A DNA stretch of 9,639 nt from an uncultured Nitrososphaerota archaeon (GTDB lineage Bacteria; Bacillota; Clostridia; Oscillospirales; Ruminococcaceae). The stretch covers positions 1-9,639 of the forward strand of contig CAKXAF010000085.1 in the NCBI GenBank assembly GCA_934869045.1, written 5' to 3'. Under the pieces are notes generated by a model that was not told where the DNA came from, did not search any database, and saw only the letters and a program-made list of their open reading frames with translations. Below, one piece after another: positions 1 through 5,739 of this stretch (position 1 is its first letter; the number at the start of each line of letters is the position of its first letter). The position numbers were made by a program, and so were the translations under genes.

Positions 1-778
1 CCATTGCGCTGTTGGTCACCAAGGGATTCATCATCGTGTACAAAGACTCGAACAAATTCAGAACAGAAGCGAAAGACAGCACCAGCATGACCAAAATGGT
101 GGGTTTCAAACCAGGCAGCGTGATATGGAGCGTCTGCTTCCAACGTCCCGCCCCGTCAATTGCCGCCGCCTCATACAGCTCCTGGTCAATTCCAGAAAGA
201 GCCGCTATGTAGATGATGGCGCTGTACCCCACGCCCTTCCAGATGGCAATCGCCTGATAGACGAAGGGAAATATATTGTTGATGCCGAGGAAATAAATCG
301 GTTCACCGCCAAAGAGTTTGATCACCGCATTGACAAAGCCGTTGCTGGGGGAAAGCAGTAGCGTCCAGATACCGGTCACAACCGCCCAGGAAAGGAAATG
401 CGGCAGCGTACTGATCGTCTGCACGAACTTTTTATACCACCGCACCCGGACCTCATTAAAAAGAATCGCCAGAATGATGGATGCCGGAAAACTAATCAGG
501 TAATTCATCGCAACATACAGCCAGTTGTTTCCAAAAGCCCGCCAAAAGTTATTCAGGCCGAATATGTGACGGAAATTGTCAAACCCCACCCATTCTTGGA
601 ACCCGCTCAGGTTGAATTTGGCAAACGCGATCACAATACCCGGCAGCGGTATGTAATGGAAGATCGTCAAAAGGATCACTGACGGAGCGATCATCAGCGT
701 CAGCATCAGATTGGACCTCCATTTGCGTCCGCTCAGCATTTTGTGGACTTTCTTGTTTTTCACCATAACATTCTCCAC
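1..778 (-). CDS. LplB-type carbohydrate ABC transporter permease (partial, C-terminus off left edge)
   Basis: Inner-membrane permease subunit of a sugar ABC importer of the LplB/YtcP class, which normally pairs with a second permease and a lipoprotein binding protein. The visible 259 residues begin with a basic N-terminus, then a hydrophobic segment containing MLTLMIAPSVILLTIFHYIP, the LplB-like stretch GIVIAFAKFNLSGF, several more membrane segments, and the cytoplasmic EAA loop YEAAAIDGAGRWKQT that contacts the ATPase. The reading frame is open to the left edge, about 40-50 residues short of the family length. Start choice: GTG at 778 has AGGAGA eight bases upstream; an ATG four codons later (766) is the alternative, with only a weaker GGAG. 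It is the first gene of its operon, behind promoter P1 at 944-1004, and the remaining transporter genes are presumably further left. The family call is firm; the substrate is unknown. Confidence 0.92.
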   Translation of the reverse strand, partial: MENVMVKNKKVHKMLSGRKWRSNLMLTLMIAPSVILLTIFHYIPLPGIVIAFAKFNLSGFQEWVGFDNFRHIFGLNNFWRAFGNNWLYVAMNYLISFPASIILAILFNEVRVRWYKKFVQTISTLPHFLSWAVVTGIWTLLLSPSNGFVNAVIKLFGGEPIYFLGINNIFPFVYQAIAIWKGVGYSAIIYIAALSGIDQELYEAAAIDGAGRWKQTLHITLPGLKPTILVMLVLSFASVLNLFESLYTMMNPLVTNSAM

Positions 779-853
779 TGCTTTTATCTCCTATTCTAAA
801 ATATTTCAGTGCCAAAAACCATTTCTAAGAGTCATGCCAGCGTAACGGACGCG

Positions 854-896
854 AACCGTATCGTGAAAATTTCTTTATATAAAGTACGGTTTTTTT
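854..896. other. Hairpin in the transporter leader, terminator-like on the plus strand
   Basis: AACCGTA (854-860) pairs perfectly with TACGGTT (885-891). The loop contains the self-complementary CTTTATATAAAG (873-884). On the plus strand the stem runs into seven Ts (890-896), so it looks like an intrinsic terminator facing away from the permease gene; no plus-strand gene precedes it. On the minus strand it lies in the roughly 160-base untranslated leader of the permease mRNA, with the A-run on the 5' side, so there it would be only a structured leader element. It could stop antisense transcription or shape the leader. Confidence 0.4.
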
Positions 897-943
897 GGAG
901 AGATATAAAGGATCACAGACATCCTTACTAAAAGAGCAATTCT

Positions 944-1004
944 ATTATAGCTTAATTTTATATCATTTTGTCATATTCTCTTGTCATAAAATACGTAAAT
1001 CTTG
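944..1004 (-). promoter_or_regulatory. P1: activator-type promoter of the sugar permease operon
   Basis: Reading on the minus strand: the 18-bp motif CAAGATTTACGTATTTTA (1004-987), a 12-bp gap, the -35 box ATGACA (974-969), a 19-bp spacer and a perfect -10 TATAAT (949-944). Transcription would start near 937, leaving a leader of about 160 bases before the GTG at 778. A second CAA (983-981) lies 21 bp after the first (1004-1002), making a two-turn direct repeat. The long spacer and imperfect -35 suit activator dependence. The same arrangement recurs at P2, P3 and P4. That the AraC protein of this window binds here is inference. Confidence 0.7.
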
Positions 1005-1406
1005 TTAACATTAAGATTTTATTCATTTTATAAATTCTCTTCCGCTATCTGTGTCCAGACGAAAAGCTATTGATCTTTTCAGTCGGGTCACTGGGAGTGG
1101 GGCTCTTCGGCGGAGACAAATAGCCTCCAGCGTATAAAATCCAAAGCAAACCTCTTCGCCATTCTTCAAAAGCTGCTGCTTTCTCTAGTGTTAAAGGCTT
1201 TTCCGGAAGCCCTATAGGGGATCTGAAAAGCCCTGTTCCCGAAGTGGAATAATAGAAGATGAAACCTATTTTGGCGTTAGATCGTTCGATTCAAAATGCC
1301 GCTCAGCCGTTTCAAAACGTTTCCATATCAGAAGGTTCCTTCGTTTATCCACATATCTTTTGCAAAAGACAGTTTTTCCCTTCTCCATCTGATAGTATCT
1401 TCATGA
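1005..1406. other. Gene-poor stretch without a recognisable gene
   Basis: No frame here resembles a known family and no convincing ribosome binding site and start pair is present. A minus-strand frame is open from 1290 to the stop at 1045-1047 (81 codons) but contains no ATG or GTG. A plus-strand ATG at 1259 opens a frame that runs to a TAG at 1682-1684 straight through promoter P4. The first ~60 bases are AT-rich (extending the P1 upstream region); the rest is of mixed composition. It contains the two-tier hairpin at 1196-1232. It is most likely decayed sequence between two regulatory regions. Confidence 0.5.
1196..1232. repeat. Two-tier inverted repeat
   Basis: GGCTTTTC (1196-1203) pairs perfectly with GAAAAGCC (1225-1232), an 8-bp stem. 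Inside it sits the palindrome CCCTATAGGG (1210-1219), which can form its own small hairpin. There is no strong T-run in the plus direction; on the minus strand the stem is followed only by TTTAA, so it is a poor terminator. Function unknown; it may be a relic of a transcription stop or of a mobile element end. Confidence 0.4.
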
Positions 1407-1467
1407 CAGGATTTACGTATTTTAACGCAAGTACCATAGACAAAAGCTTCCCGCAATATTGTATCAT
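1407..1467 (+). promoter_or_regulatory. P4: orphan copy of the shared activator-type promoter
   Basis: The motif CAGGATTTACGTATTTTA (1407-1424) matches the P1 motif at 17 of 18 positions, but on the opposite strand. It is followed by exactly 12 bp, the -35 TAGACA (1437-1442), a 19-bp spacer and the -10 TATCAT (1462-1467). The second CAA is at 1428, 21 bp after the first. The sequence around the -10, ATATTGTATCAT, closely resembles ATATTGTACTAT at P3. Transcription would start near 1474 and run right into a stretch with an AGGAGG at 1529-1534 but no intact gene. It is best explained as the surviving promoter of a lost regulon member. Confidence 0.6.
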
Positions 1468-1473
1468 GGTAAC

Positions 1474-1690
1474 AACAGAAGCCTGTGCGCTGTCTGCCCG
1501 CAGGCAAAACTCTGCATTGACTTTGTTTAGGAGGTATGTCTCCATCGACGGCCTGCATATCCTGGAAGAGGGCAGTGCCGCTACAGCCGACGCCGAATAC
1601 ATTAAGGTTGTCAGACCGGTCGACAATCTGTTTCTGTCTGTGATTTGTATTGCGGTACAGTTCAGTATCAGTCGGAGCTATTAGCTCCGC
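1474..1690 (+). other. Degraded region downstream of P4 with an orphan ribosome binding site
   Basis: A strong AGGAGG (1529-1534) lies about 60 bases beyond the P4 -10, much as the AGGAGG of the oxidoreductase lies about 50 bases beyond P3. No proper start follows it: an ATG begins one base after it (1536), too close, and gives a short frame. At the normal distance there is ATC (1544) opening a frame that reads IDGLHILEEGSAATADAEYI and ends at the TAG at 1682-1684. This looks like the 5' end of a gene that lost its start codon and its body. I do not recognise the protein. Confidence 0.35.
1673..1689. repeat. Perfect 17-bp palindrome
   Basis: CGGAGCTA (1673-1680), one central T, then TAGCTCCG (1682-1689). 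It contains the stop codon of the decayed frame upstream and lies just before the point where similarity to an EamA-like transporter begins (about 1706). It may mark a recombination joint or be part of a transcription stop; no T-run follows on either strand. Confidence 0.45.
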
Positions 1691-1705
1691 TATGTCTGCA
1701 GTTTT

Positions 1706-2064
1706 GTAGACACCTTGTTCTTTTCCCTGATCAGCGGCATCTCAAACGTCATCTTTTTCACGGTGCTCGGCCTTATTTCTTATGGAAGCCTGCCTGGCTT
1801 TTCAGTCTTTCCCATGCTCATGGCGCTCGCTCTTGCCGTCATTTCAGTAGCCGCTACGTTTGTGAGCATGATGGTTATGAAATACGGAGATATGTCCATA
1901 TACACCATGTTCATGATGTTGGGGGGCATGATCCTTTCATCACTGGCGGCACCATCGTTTTCAGCGCGGCCAGCGCAAGAATCGTTTTCAAGGAAAAAAA
2001 CAGCAGGCTCGCCTTGATCGGAATACTCCCCTCGCTGGCAGGGACCCTGCTGTTTTTATTTTAG
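1706..2064 (+). pseudogene. EamA-like (drug/metabolite) transporter remnant, truncated and internally deleted
   Basis: Two pieces of one small multi-pass transporter lie in different frames. Piece one, from about 1706, reads VDTLFFSLISGISNVIFF and continues through hydrophobic segments to MKYGDMSIYTMFMMLGGMIL, the family region that normally goes on with a PF-LYG motif and further helices. Near 1930-1942 this frame is lost and the frame one base earlier takes over with FITGGTIVFSAASARIVFKE and a last helix ending LAGTLLFLF at a TAG (2062-2064). These match an internal and the final part of the family, so the middle is missing by deletion. The usual first helix is also absent: a stop lies eight codons upstream in frame at 1682-1684 and no ATG is available. 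The transporter cannot be functional. Confidence is good for the family and the break, lower for exact limits. Confidence 0.72.
1996..2062. terminator. Bidirectional intrinsic terminator between convergent units
   Basis: AAAAACAGCAGG (1996-2007) and CCTGCTGTTTTT (2046-2057) form a 12-bp inverted repeat with 38 bases between. In the plus direction it ends in TGTTTTTATTTT; in the minus direction it ends in CCTGCTG and seven Ts (2000-1994). A compact alternative for the plus strand is GCAGG (2038-2042), GAC, CCTGC (2046-2050) followed by the same T-rich tail. The minus form could end the mRNA of the lyase pair; the plus form would end the old transporter gene, whose last codons it overlaps. Confidence 0.6.
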
Positions 2065-2079
2065 TTTTCTATTATGAGT

Positions 2080-2114
2080 CGGGATTTCTTTGCAAGCCGG
2101 GGAAATCCCGGCTT
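2080..2114. repeat. Overlapping, mutually exclusive hairpins at the lyase 3' end
   Basis: AAGCCGGG (2094-2101) pairs with CCCGGCTT (2107-2114) around a five-base loop. Alternatively CGGGATTTC (2080-2088) pairs with GAAATCCCG (2102-2110) around a 13-base loop. The two structures share bases and cannot form together. The first touches the stop codon of the lyase gene (2114-2116). Neither is followed by a real T-run, so this may stabilise the mRNA 3' end or add to the terminator at 1996-2062. Confidence 0.5.
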
Positions 2115-3787
2115 TATCGGATTTCAATAATCCGCTTTGTCTCGCCCATACCGGTCAGATACACCGTAAAAGCGGTTTCCAAACGCGGTGCGTTGTTCCG
2201 CATATTGTAAGTGTAATGATGCTGCTGGCCGTCATACGGACTGCACAGGCAAAACTCCTCGCCGCGGCATTTGTAAACAGCTTCCCGTCCCGTCAGGACG
2301 GCGCTCTGCCCGGCTTTCCCCTCGATCATCAGATCCGAGGTTTCCAGCACCCCATCTGCGTCAAAGATCGCCTCTACGTAGGAGGGAAGGTTTTTAACGC
2401 CGCGGACGGACACTTCCAGACGGACCCCGCCGCCTTCCAGCTTATGGGCCAGGACTTCCATGCTCATAGTCATCATGTTGACGTGCTCACGGGAGGCATG
2501 GTCCATTTCGCTCCACACGCTGGTTGGGGATCCGTGGAGGAATGGCCGGGTATATCCCCAGTGATGCGAATACGTCAGCCGGTATCCGCCGTCCTCCAGC
2601 GGCTCCACAGACGGCGGGACAAAAACGCCTTTCGCGTAGAATGAAGACGCGACGCGGAACCGGACCTTTGTATGACCCTTTTGATAGACACAGAACAGAT
2701 TGTTGTCCCCAAGCAGGGTCAGGGAGGCATTTTCATCCCGAATACGGACGATCTTCGAGGACGGGAAATAGCGAACACAGTCAAACACCGGCTGCTCCAG
2801 TTCCGGCTCGAACGCCATCAGTTCGTCATCCACCAAATAGCGGGACAAATGATTGAGAAAACCGGTGTGGAGCCTAGTCACAAACGCCTCCTGCCGGAAG
2901 ATCTCCTCCTGCAGAGAAAGCGTCTTTTCCGCCATCCAGGCATAACGCGGTTCCCCGGTCATAAGAGCCATATACAAATAGCAGTCGTAATAATTGGTCG
3001 GATATACGGCCTTCCCGTTGTCCTGACGGCGGGAATTCAGTGTAAATACTGAAAAGTCCGGTTCAATGTAGCAGTTCATCATATCGAGGTTGCGGCGCAC
3101 ATGCTCCAGCAACTCCGGCATATTCAGCTCTCGGGCCATAATGATCAGTGAACGATCGTTAACGACATTGTAAATACCAGCAGAACGCTCTGTAAATTCC
3201 CCATACTCATCGCAGTCGATGCCTTCCCCGAGATATAGATCAATCTGGCGCCGGCATTCCTCATCCCCAAGAATGTTGCAGCAGAGCGACAGAGCAGACG
3301 ATAGAACCCAGCGATGGTTCGGCGTATGGAACCCGCCTTTGCACATCGCATGTGCGCTCCGCTTTAAAAACTGGTGCAGTTTTTCACAAATCGCAGCTTC
3401 CTGGGGAGTATTGCCTGCATATTTTTCCATCATTCTCCAGGTGTATCCCAAAATCTGAACGGTAAAGCCCACATAAGTCGCATCGTGATAGTTGGTTTCC
3501 CGCAGATCCAGCGTGCCGTCCTCATGCTGCATGAAAAGCAGGTTGTCCAGGTACAGTGACGCTGCTTCCAGCATTTGAGGATTTTGATACCACCGCGAGC
3601 CTTTAGCATAGTAGGCGCTGAGCAGCACGTCCGCACAGTTCCCACTGATACCTGGTTCGCCAAACCCCTTTTCCGGAAGCAGAAACGCTCCGTATTCGGG
3701 AGCCTCCGGATCCCGATTCTGCTGGGAAAGCACGCTCGGCACCAGCTGGTCAGTCAAAGAGATCAATCGCTGATAATGGTTTTTCAT
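2114..3787 (-). CDS. Heparinase II/III-like intracellular polysaccharide lyase-type protein (distal paralogue)
   Basis: A 557-residue protein with no signal peptide or membrane segment, so cytoplasmic. The N-terminal half (about residues 1-330) looks like the alpha/alpha toroid of polysaccharide lyases; the C-terminal half looks like a beta-sandwich. Candidate catalytic elements, by comparison with heparinase-type and PL8-type lyases, are GFHTPNHRW (152-160, Asn157/His158), ERSAGIYN (200-207, Tyr206) and NSRRQDNG (251-258, Arg254). It shares these blocks and the run MPELLEHVRRNL with its upstream neighbour, so the two are tandem duplicates. The start ATG at 3787 has GAGGAG nine bases upstream, and its opening MKNHYQ matches the MNHYQ of the neighbour. 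It probably depends on read-through from P2 across the hairpin at 3891-3923. The exact PL family and substrate are not established; the lyase role is inferred from motifs. Confidence 0.72.
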   Translation of the reverse strand: MKNHYQRLISLTDQLVPSVLSQQNRDPEAPEYGAFLLPEKGFGEPGISGNCADVLLSAYYAKGSRWYQNPQMLEAASLYLDNLLFMQHEDGTLDLRETNYHDATYVGFTVQILGYTWRMMEKYAGNTPQEAAICEKLHQFLKRSAHAMCKGGFHTPNHRWVLSSALSLCCNILGDEECRRQIDLYLGEGIDCDEYGEFTERSAGIYNVVNDRSLIIMARELNMPELLEHVRRNLDMMNCYIEPDFSVFTLNSRRQDNGKAVYPTNYYDCYLYMALMTGEPRYAWMAEKTLSLQEEIFRQEAFVTRLHTGFLNHLSRYLVDDELMAFEPELEQPVFDCVRYFPSSKIVRIRDENASLTLLGDNNLFCVYQKGHTKVRFRVASSFYAKGVFVPPSVEPLEDGGYRLTYSHHWGYTRPFLHGSPTSVWSEMDHASREHVNMMTMSMEVLAHKLEGGGVRLEVSVRGVKNLPSYVEAIFDADGVLETSDLMIEGKAGQSAVLTGREAVYKCRGEEFCLCSPYDGQQHHYTYNMRNNAPRLETAFTVYLTGMGETKRIIEIR

Positions 3788-3890
3788 AAGGATAAGCTCC
3801 TCTCTAAAAATGCGCATGAAATCGTTTGTCCTTATCAGAACAGCCCCATAAAATAGATCCGCCAGCCGTTCCGAAGGCCCATGGCAAGCC

Positions 3891-3923
3891 AAAAGCGCCG
3901 GCTGGATGTCTGCAGGCGCTTTT
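3891..3923 (-). terminator. Hairpin between the two lyase genes, possible partial terminator
   Basis: AAAAGCGCC (3891-3899) and GGCGCTTTT (3915-3923) form a perfect 9-bp inverted repeat with a 15-base loop. On the coding (minus) strand the stem ends in GGCGCTTTT followed by GG, so its T-run is only four long. It starts 18 bases after the stop of the first lyase gene. Such a weak terminator would let part of the transcription through and set a lower level for the second gene, or act as a processing or stability element. Confidence 0.5.
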
Positions 3924-3941
3924 ATCCAGGAAAAGCTCCCG

Positions 3942-5567
3942 CTAGTTCCCGTTGATCTCAAATTCATGCTCCATTGGAGACAGCCAGTTACAGTAGAAAT
4001 GCATATATCCTTTTGCCGGCGGCAGTCCGCCCACCAGATAGCCGATATAATCATGCTGGGACAGGCAGGGAGAAATGGAAAGCCCTTCCCCGCCCGCATC
4101 CGCCCGAATGCTTCCCTTGGAGACGACCATGCGCAGTCCCTCCTGCCACGGCAGCGTAAAGCCGTCACCGTAAACAGCCTTGCATCCCTTTACGCTCCAA
4201 TCCAGCTTAATGGGGATGTTCGTGCACCCGGCGCTGGAAAAGCGCACCCTGACGCCTTCCTCAGCGGGACGAACCAGTACGTCGATGGACAGGGACATTT
4301 CCTGCACAGTCGGACGTTTGCTCTTGTCCATTTCCCACCAGTCCGACGTCTCCGGCTTTTCCGGAAAGGGAAGATAGTAACGCCCGTATCCGGTATAATG
4401 CAGAAGGTATCCATCTTCTGCCTCCTCGATCTCCGAGGCAATCAGATGGCGTTCGTTGAAGAAGTTCACGCTGACCCGGAGGAACATGGAGATCTCCTGC
4501 ATGTGGATGTGAAGAAAATCCGGATTGTTCCGCAGAAGCGTGACCGTCATCCCTTCCTTCACCACCCGCACAACGCCGGATTCCCGGAAAAAACGCCGGC
4601 ATTCTGGCGCCTTGTCCGACTCCGGCAGCCGGATATCCCGGAGCTGCGGATTCAACATATAATACTCCAGGCAGAGCGGCATGTCCCGCCCAGAACGCTG
4701 CATTGCATCAAAAATTTTTGCCGCTGTCTTTAAAAAGCAGGGATTCTGGTCTTTCTGCGCCATATAAAGATAAAGCGGAAAATAGATGTCCGCATATACA
4801 TCTGTACCATTGTCCTGCCGGGTGGAATTCCCCGTAAAAACAGACATATCCGGTTCAAAATAGGCTTCGATCATATTCAGATTCCGCCGCACATGCTCCA
4901 GCAGCTCGGGCATATCCAAATATTCCGCCATAACGATCAGGCAGCTGTCGTTGACGATGTTGTAGATACCGGAGGAACGCTCCGCAAACTCGCCGTCGGC
5001 ATTGCAGTCGATCCCCTCTGCCAGATAAGGCTCTATCCCGCTGCGGAGAGCGCGATCTCCGATGATCCGGTAAGACATGGCCAGCGCCGCGCAGATGACC
5101 CACCGGTGATTGGGCGTATGGAACCCATTGACCAGCACCCCATGGGAGCAGAGGTCGATCAGCCGGTAAAGGCGGCTGGCCAGAAGCCGTTCCTTGTCGT
5201 TCATGCCTCCTCTGCGGATCGCAAAATAGGCCTTGCAGAAAACCAAGAGAGAAAACGCCGTATCTGGTCCGGAATTGGGATTGGCCGTAAAAAGATCCAT
5301 GGTATGATCCGGACGCAGCCGCCGTTCCGTAAAATCAAGCATTTCCATCACGGCCAGGAAAAGCGCCTCGTCGTGATAAAAATAACTGTTTGGATTGCAG
5401 TAAAGAAGGAACGCCTCCGAAATCACGCCGGATTTGTCATGGGCAATTCCCACGTCTGGCAGAAGAACGCCGCCATGCCTTGGATCCTTTCGATCTTTGA
5501 TCTGACAGCGCAGCTGTGTTTTTAAAAATTTCTCCGCCGACTCCAAGGTGCTTTGATAGTGGTTCAT
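3942..5567 (-). CDS. Heparinase II/III-like intracellular polysaccharide lyase-type protein (proximal paralogue)
   Basis: A 541-residue soluble protein without a signal peptide. Domain order matches the downstream paralogue: predicted alpha/alpha toroid, then a beta-rich domain beginning around FFRESGVVRVVKEGMTVTLL, which resembles the C-terminal region of heparinase II/III proteins. Candidate active-site elements are GFHTPNHRWV (148-157, Asn153/His154), DGEFAERSSGIYN (191-203, Tyr202) and GNSTRQDNG (246-254, Arg250). Start choice: an ATG lies six codons upstream (5585), but the ATG at 5567 has AGGGAG six bases before it and gives MNHYQ, matching the paralogue. It is the first gene after promoter P2, with a leader of about 106 bases. 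It would cleave imported oligosaccharides in the cytoplasm, if the lyase assignment is right. The pair differ most between residues 50 and 145, which could reflect different substrates. Confidence 0.74.
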   Translation of the reverse strand: MNHYQSTLESAEKFLKTQLRCQIKDRKDPRHGGVLLPDVGIAHDKSGVISEAFLLYCNPNSYFYHDEALFLAVMEMLDFTERRLRPDHTMDLFTANPNSGPDTAFSLLVFCKAYFAIRRGGMNDKERLLASRLYRLIDLCSHGVLVNGFHTPNHRWVICAALAMSYRIIGDRALRSGIEPYLAEGIDCNADGEFAERSSGIYNIVNDSCLIVMAEYLDMPELLEHVRRNLNMIEAYFEPDMSVFTGNSTRQDNGTDVYADIYFPLYLYMAQKDQNPCFLKTAAKIFDAMQRSGRDMPLCLEYYMLNPQLRDIRLPESDKAPECRRFFRESGVVRVVKEGMTVTLLRNNPDFLHIHMQEISMFLRVSVNFFNERHLIASEIEEAEDGYLLHYTGYGRYYLPFPEKPETSDWWEMDKSKRPTVQEMSLSIDVLVRPAEEGVRVRFSSAGCTNIPIKLDWSVKGCKAVYGDGFTLPWQEGLRMVVSKGSIRADAGGEGLSISPCLSQHDYIGYLVGGLPPAKGYMHFYCNWLSPMEHEFEINGN

Positions 5568-5679
5568 CGCAAACTCCCTCTCCATTTTGGATGGCTGGGC
5601 GTCCGATATCGGGAAACGCCTTCTCCTTGCCGCCCCGTATAGCCTTCTGCTGATTTTTTAGCGGGCGCCAGATACGACC

Positions 5680-5739
5680 AGTATAGCATTTCCGGGGAAA
5701 AAATGTCATGGAAAGTTGGCTTAAAATACGTCACACTTG
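5680..5739 (-). promoter_or_regulatory. P2: activator-type promoter of the lyase pair, overlapping the araC-type stop codon
   Basis: Reading on the minus strand: motif CAAGTGTGACGTATTTTA (5739-5722), a 12-bp gap, the -35 ATGACA (5709-5704), an 18-bp spacer and the -10 TATACT (5685-5680) preceded by TGC, an extended -10. The second CAA (5718-5716) lies 21 bp after the first. The motif agrees with P1 at 15 of 18 positions, and the gap shares CAACTTT with P3. The motif overlaps the last two codons and the TGA (5733-5731) of the regulator gene, so it is both coding and control sequence. Transcription would start near 5673. Confidence 0.75.

Noticed and set aside
875..922. 15-codon leader peptide ahead of the permease (minus strand)
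   Set aside because: The frame exists, but the AAGG directly abuts the ATG and there is no run of regulatory codons, so an attenuator peptide cannot be supported.
1045..1290. 81-codon minus-strand open frame in the gene-poor stretch
   Set aside because: It contains no ATG or GTG and spans the two-tier hairpin; composition alone does not support a gene.
1259..1684. 141-codon plus-strand open frame
   Set aside because: It runs through promoter P4, has no ribosome binding site at its start and no recognised similarity; overlapping minus-strand frames look equally plausible, so none is supported.
2569..2577. Exact TGACGTATT core of the operator on the minus strand
   Set aside because: It lies inside a lyase-type gene, and neither a CAA repeat nor a -35 box occurs at the required distances, so it is a chance match.
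3788..4168. N-terminal extension of the distal lyase-type gene to 684 codons
   Set aside because: The extension overlaps the end of the upstream paralogue in another frame, has no family similarity, and the ATG at 3787 has a good ribosome binding site and matches the paralogue's N-terminus.
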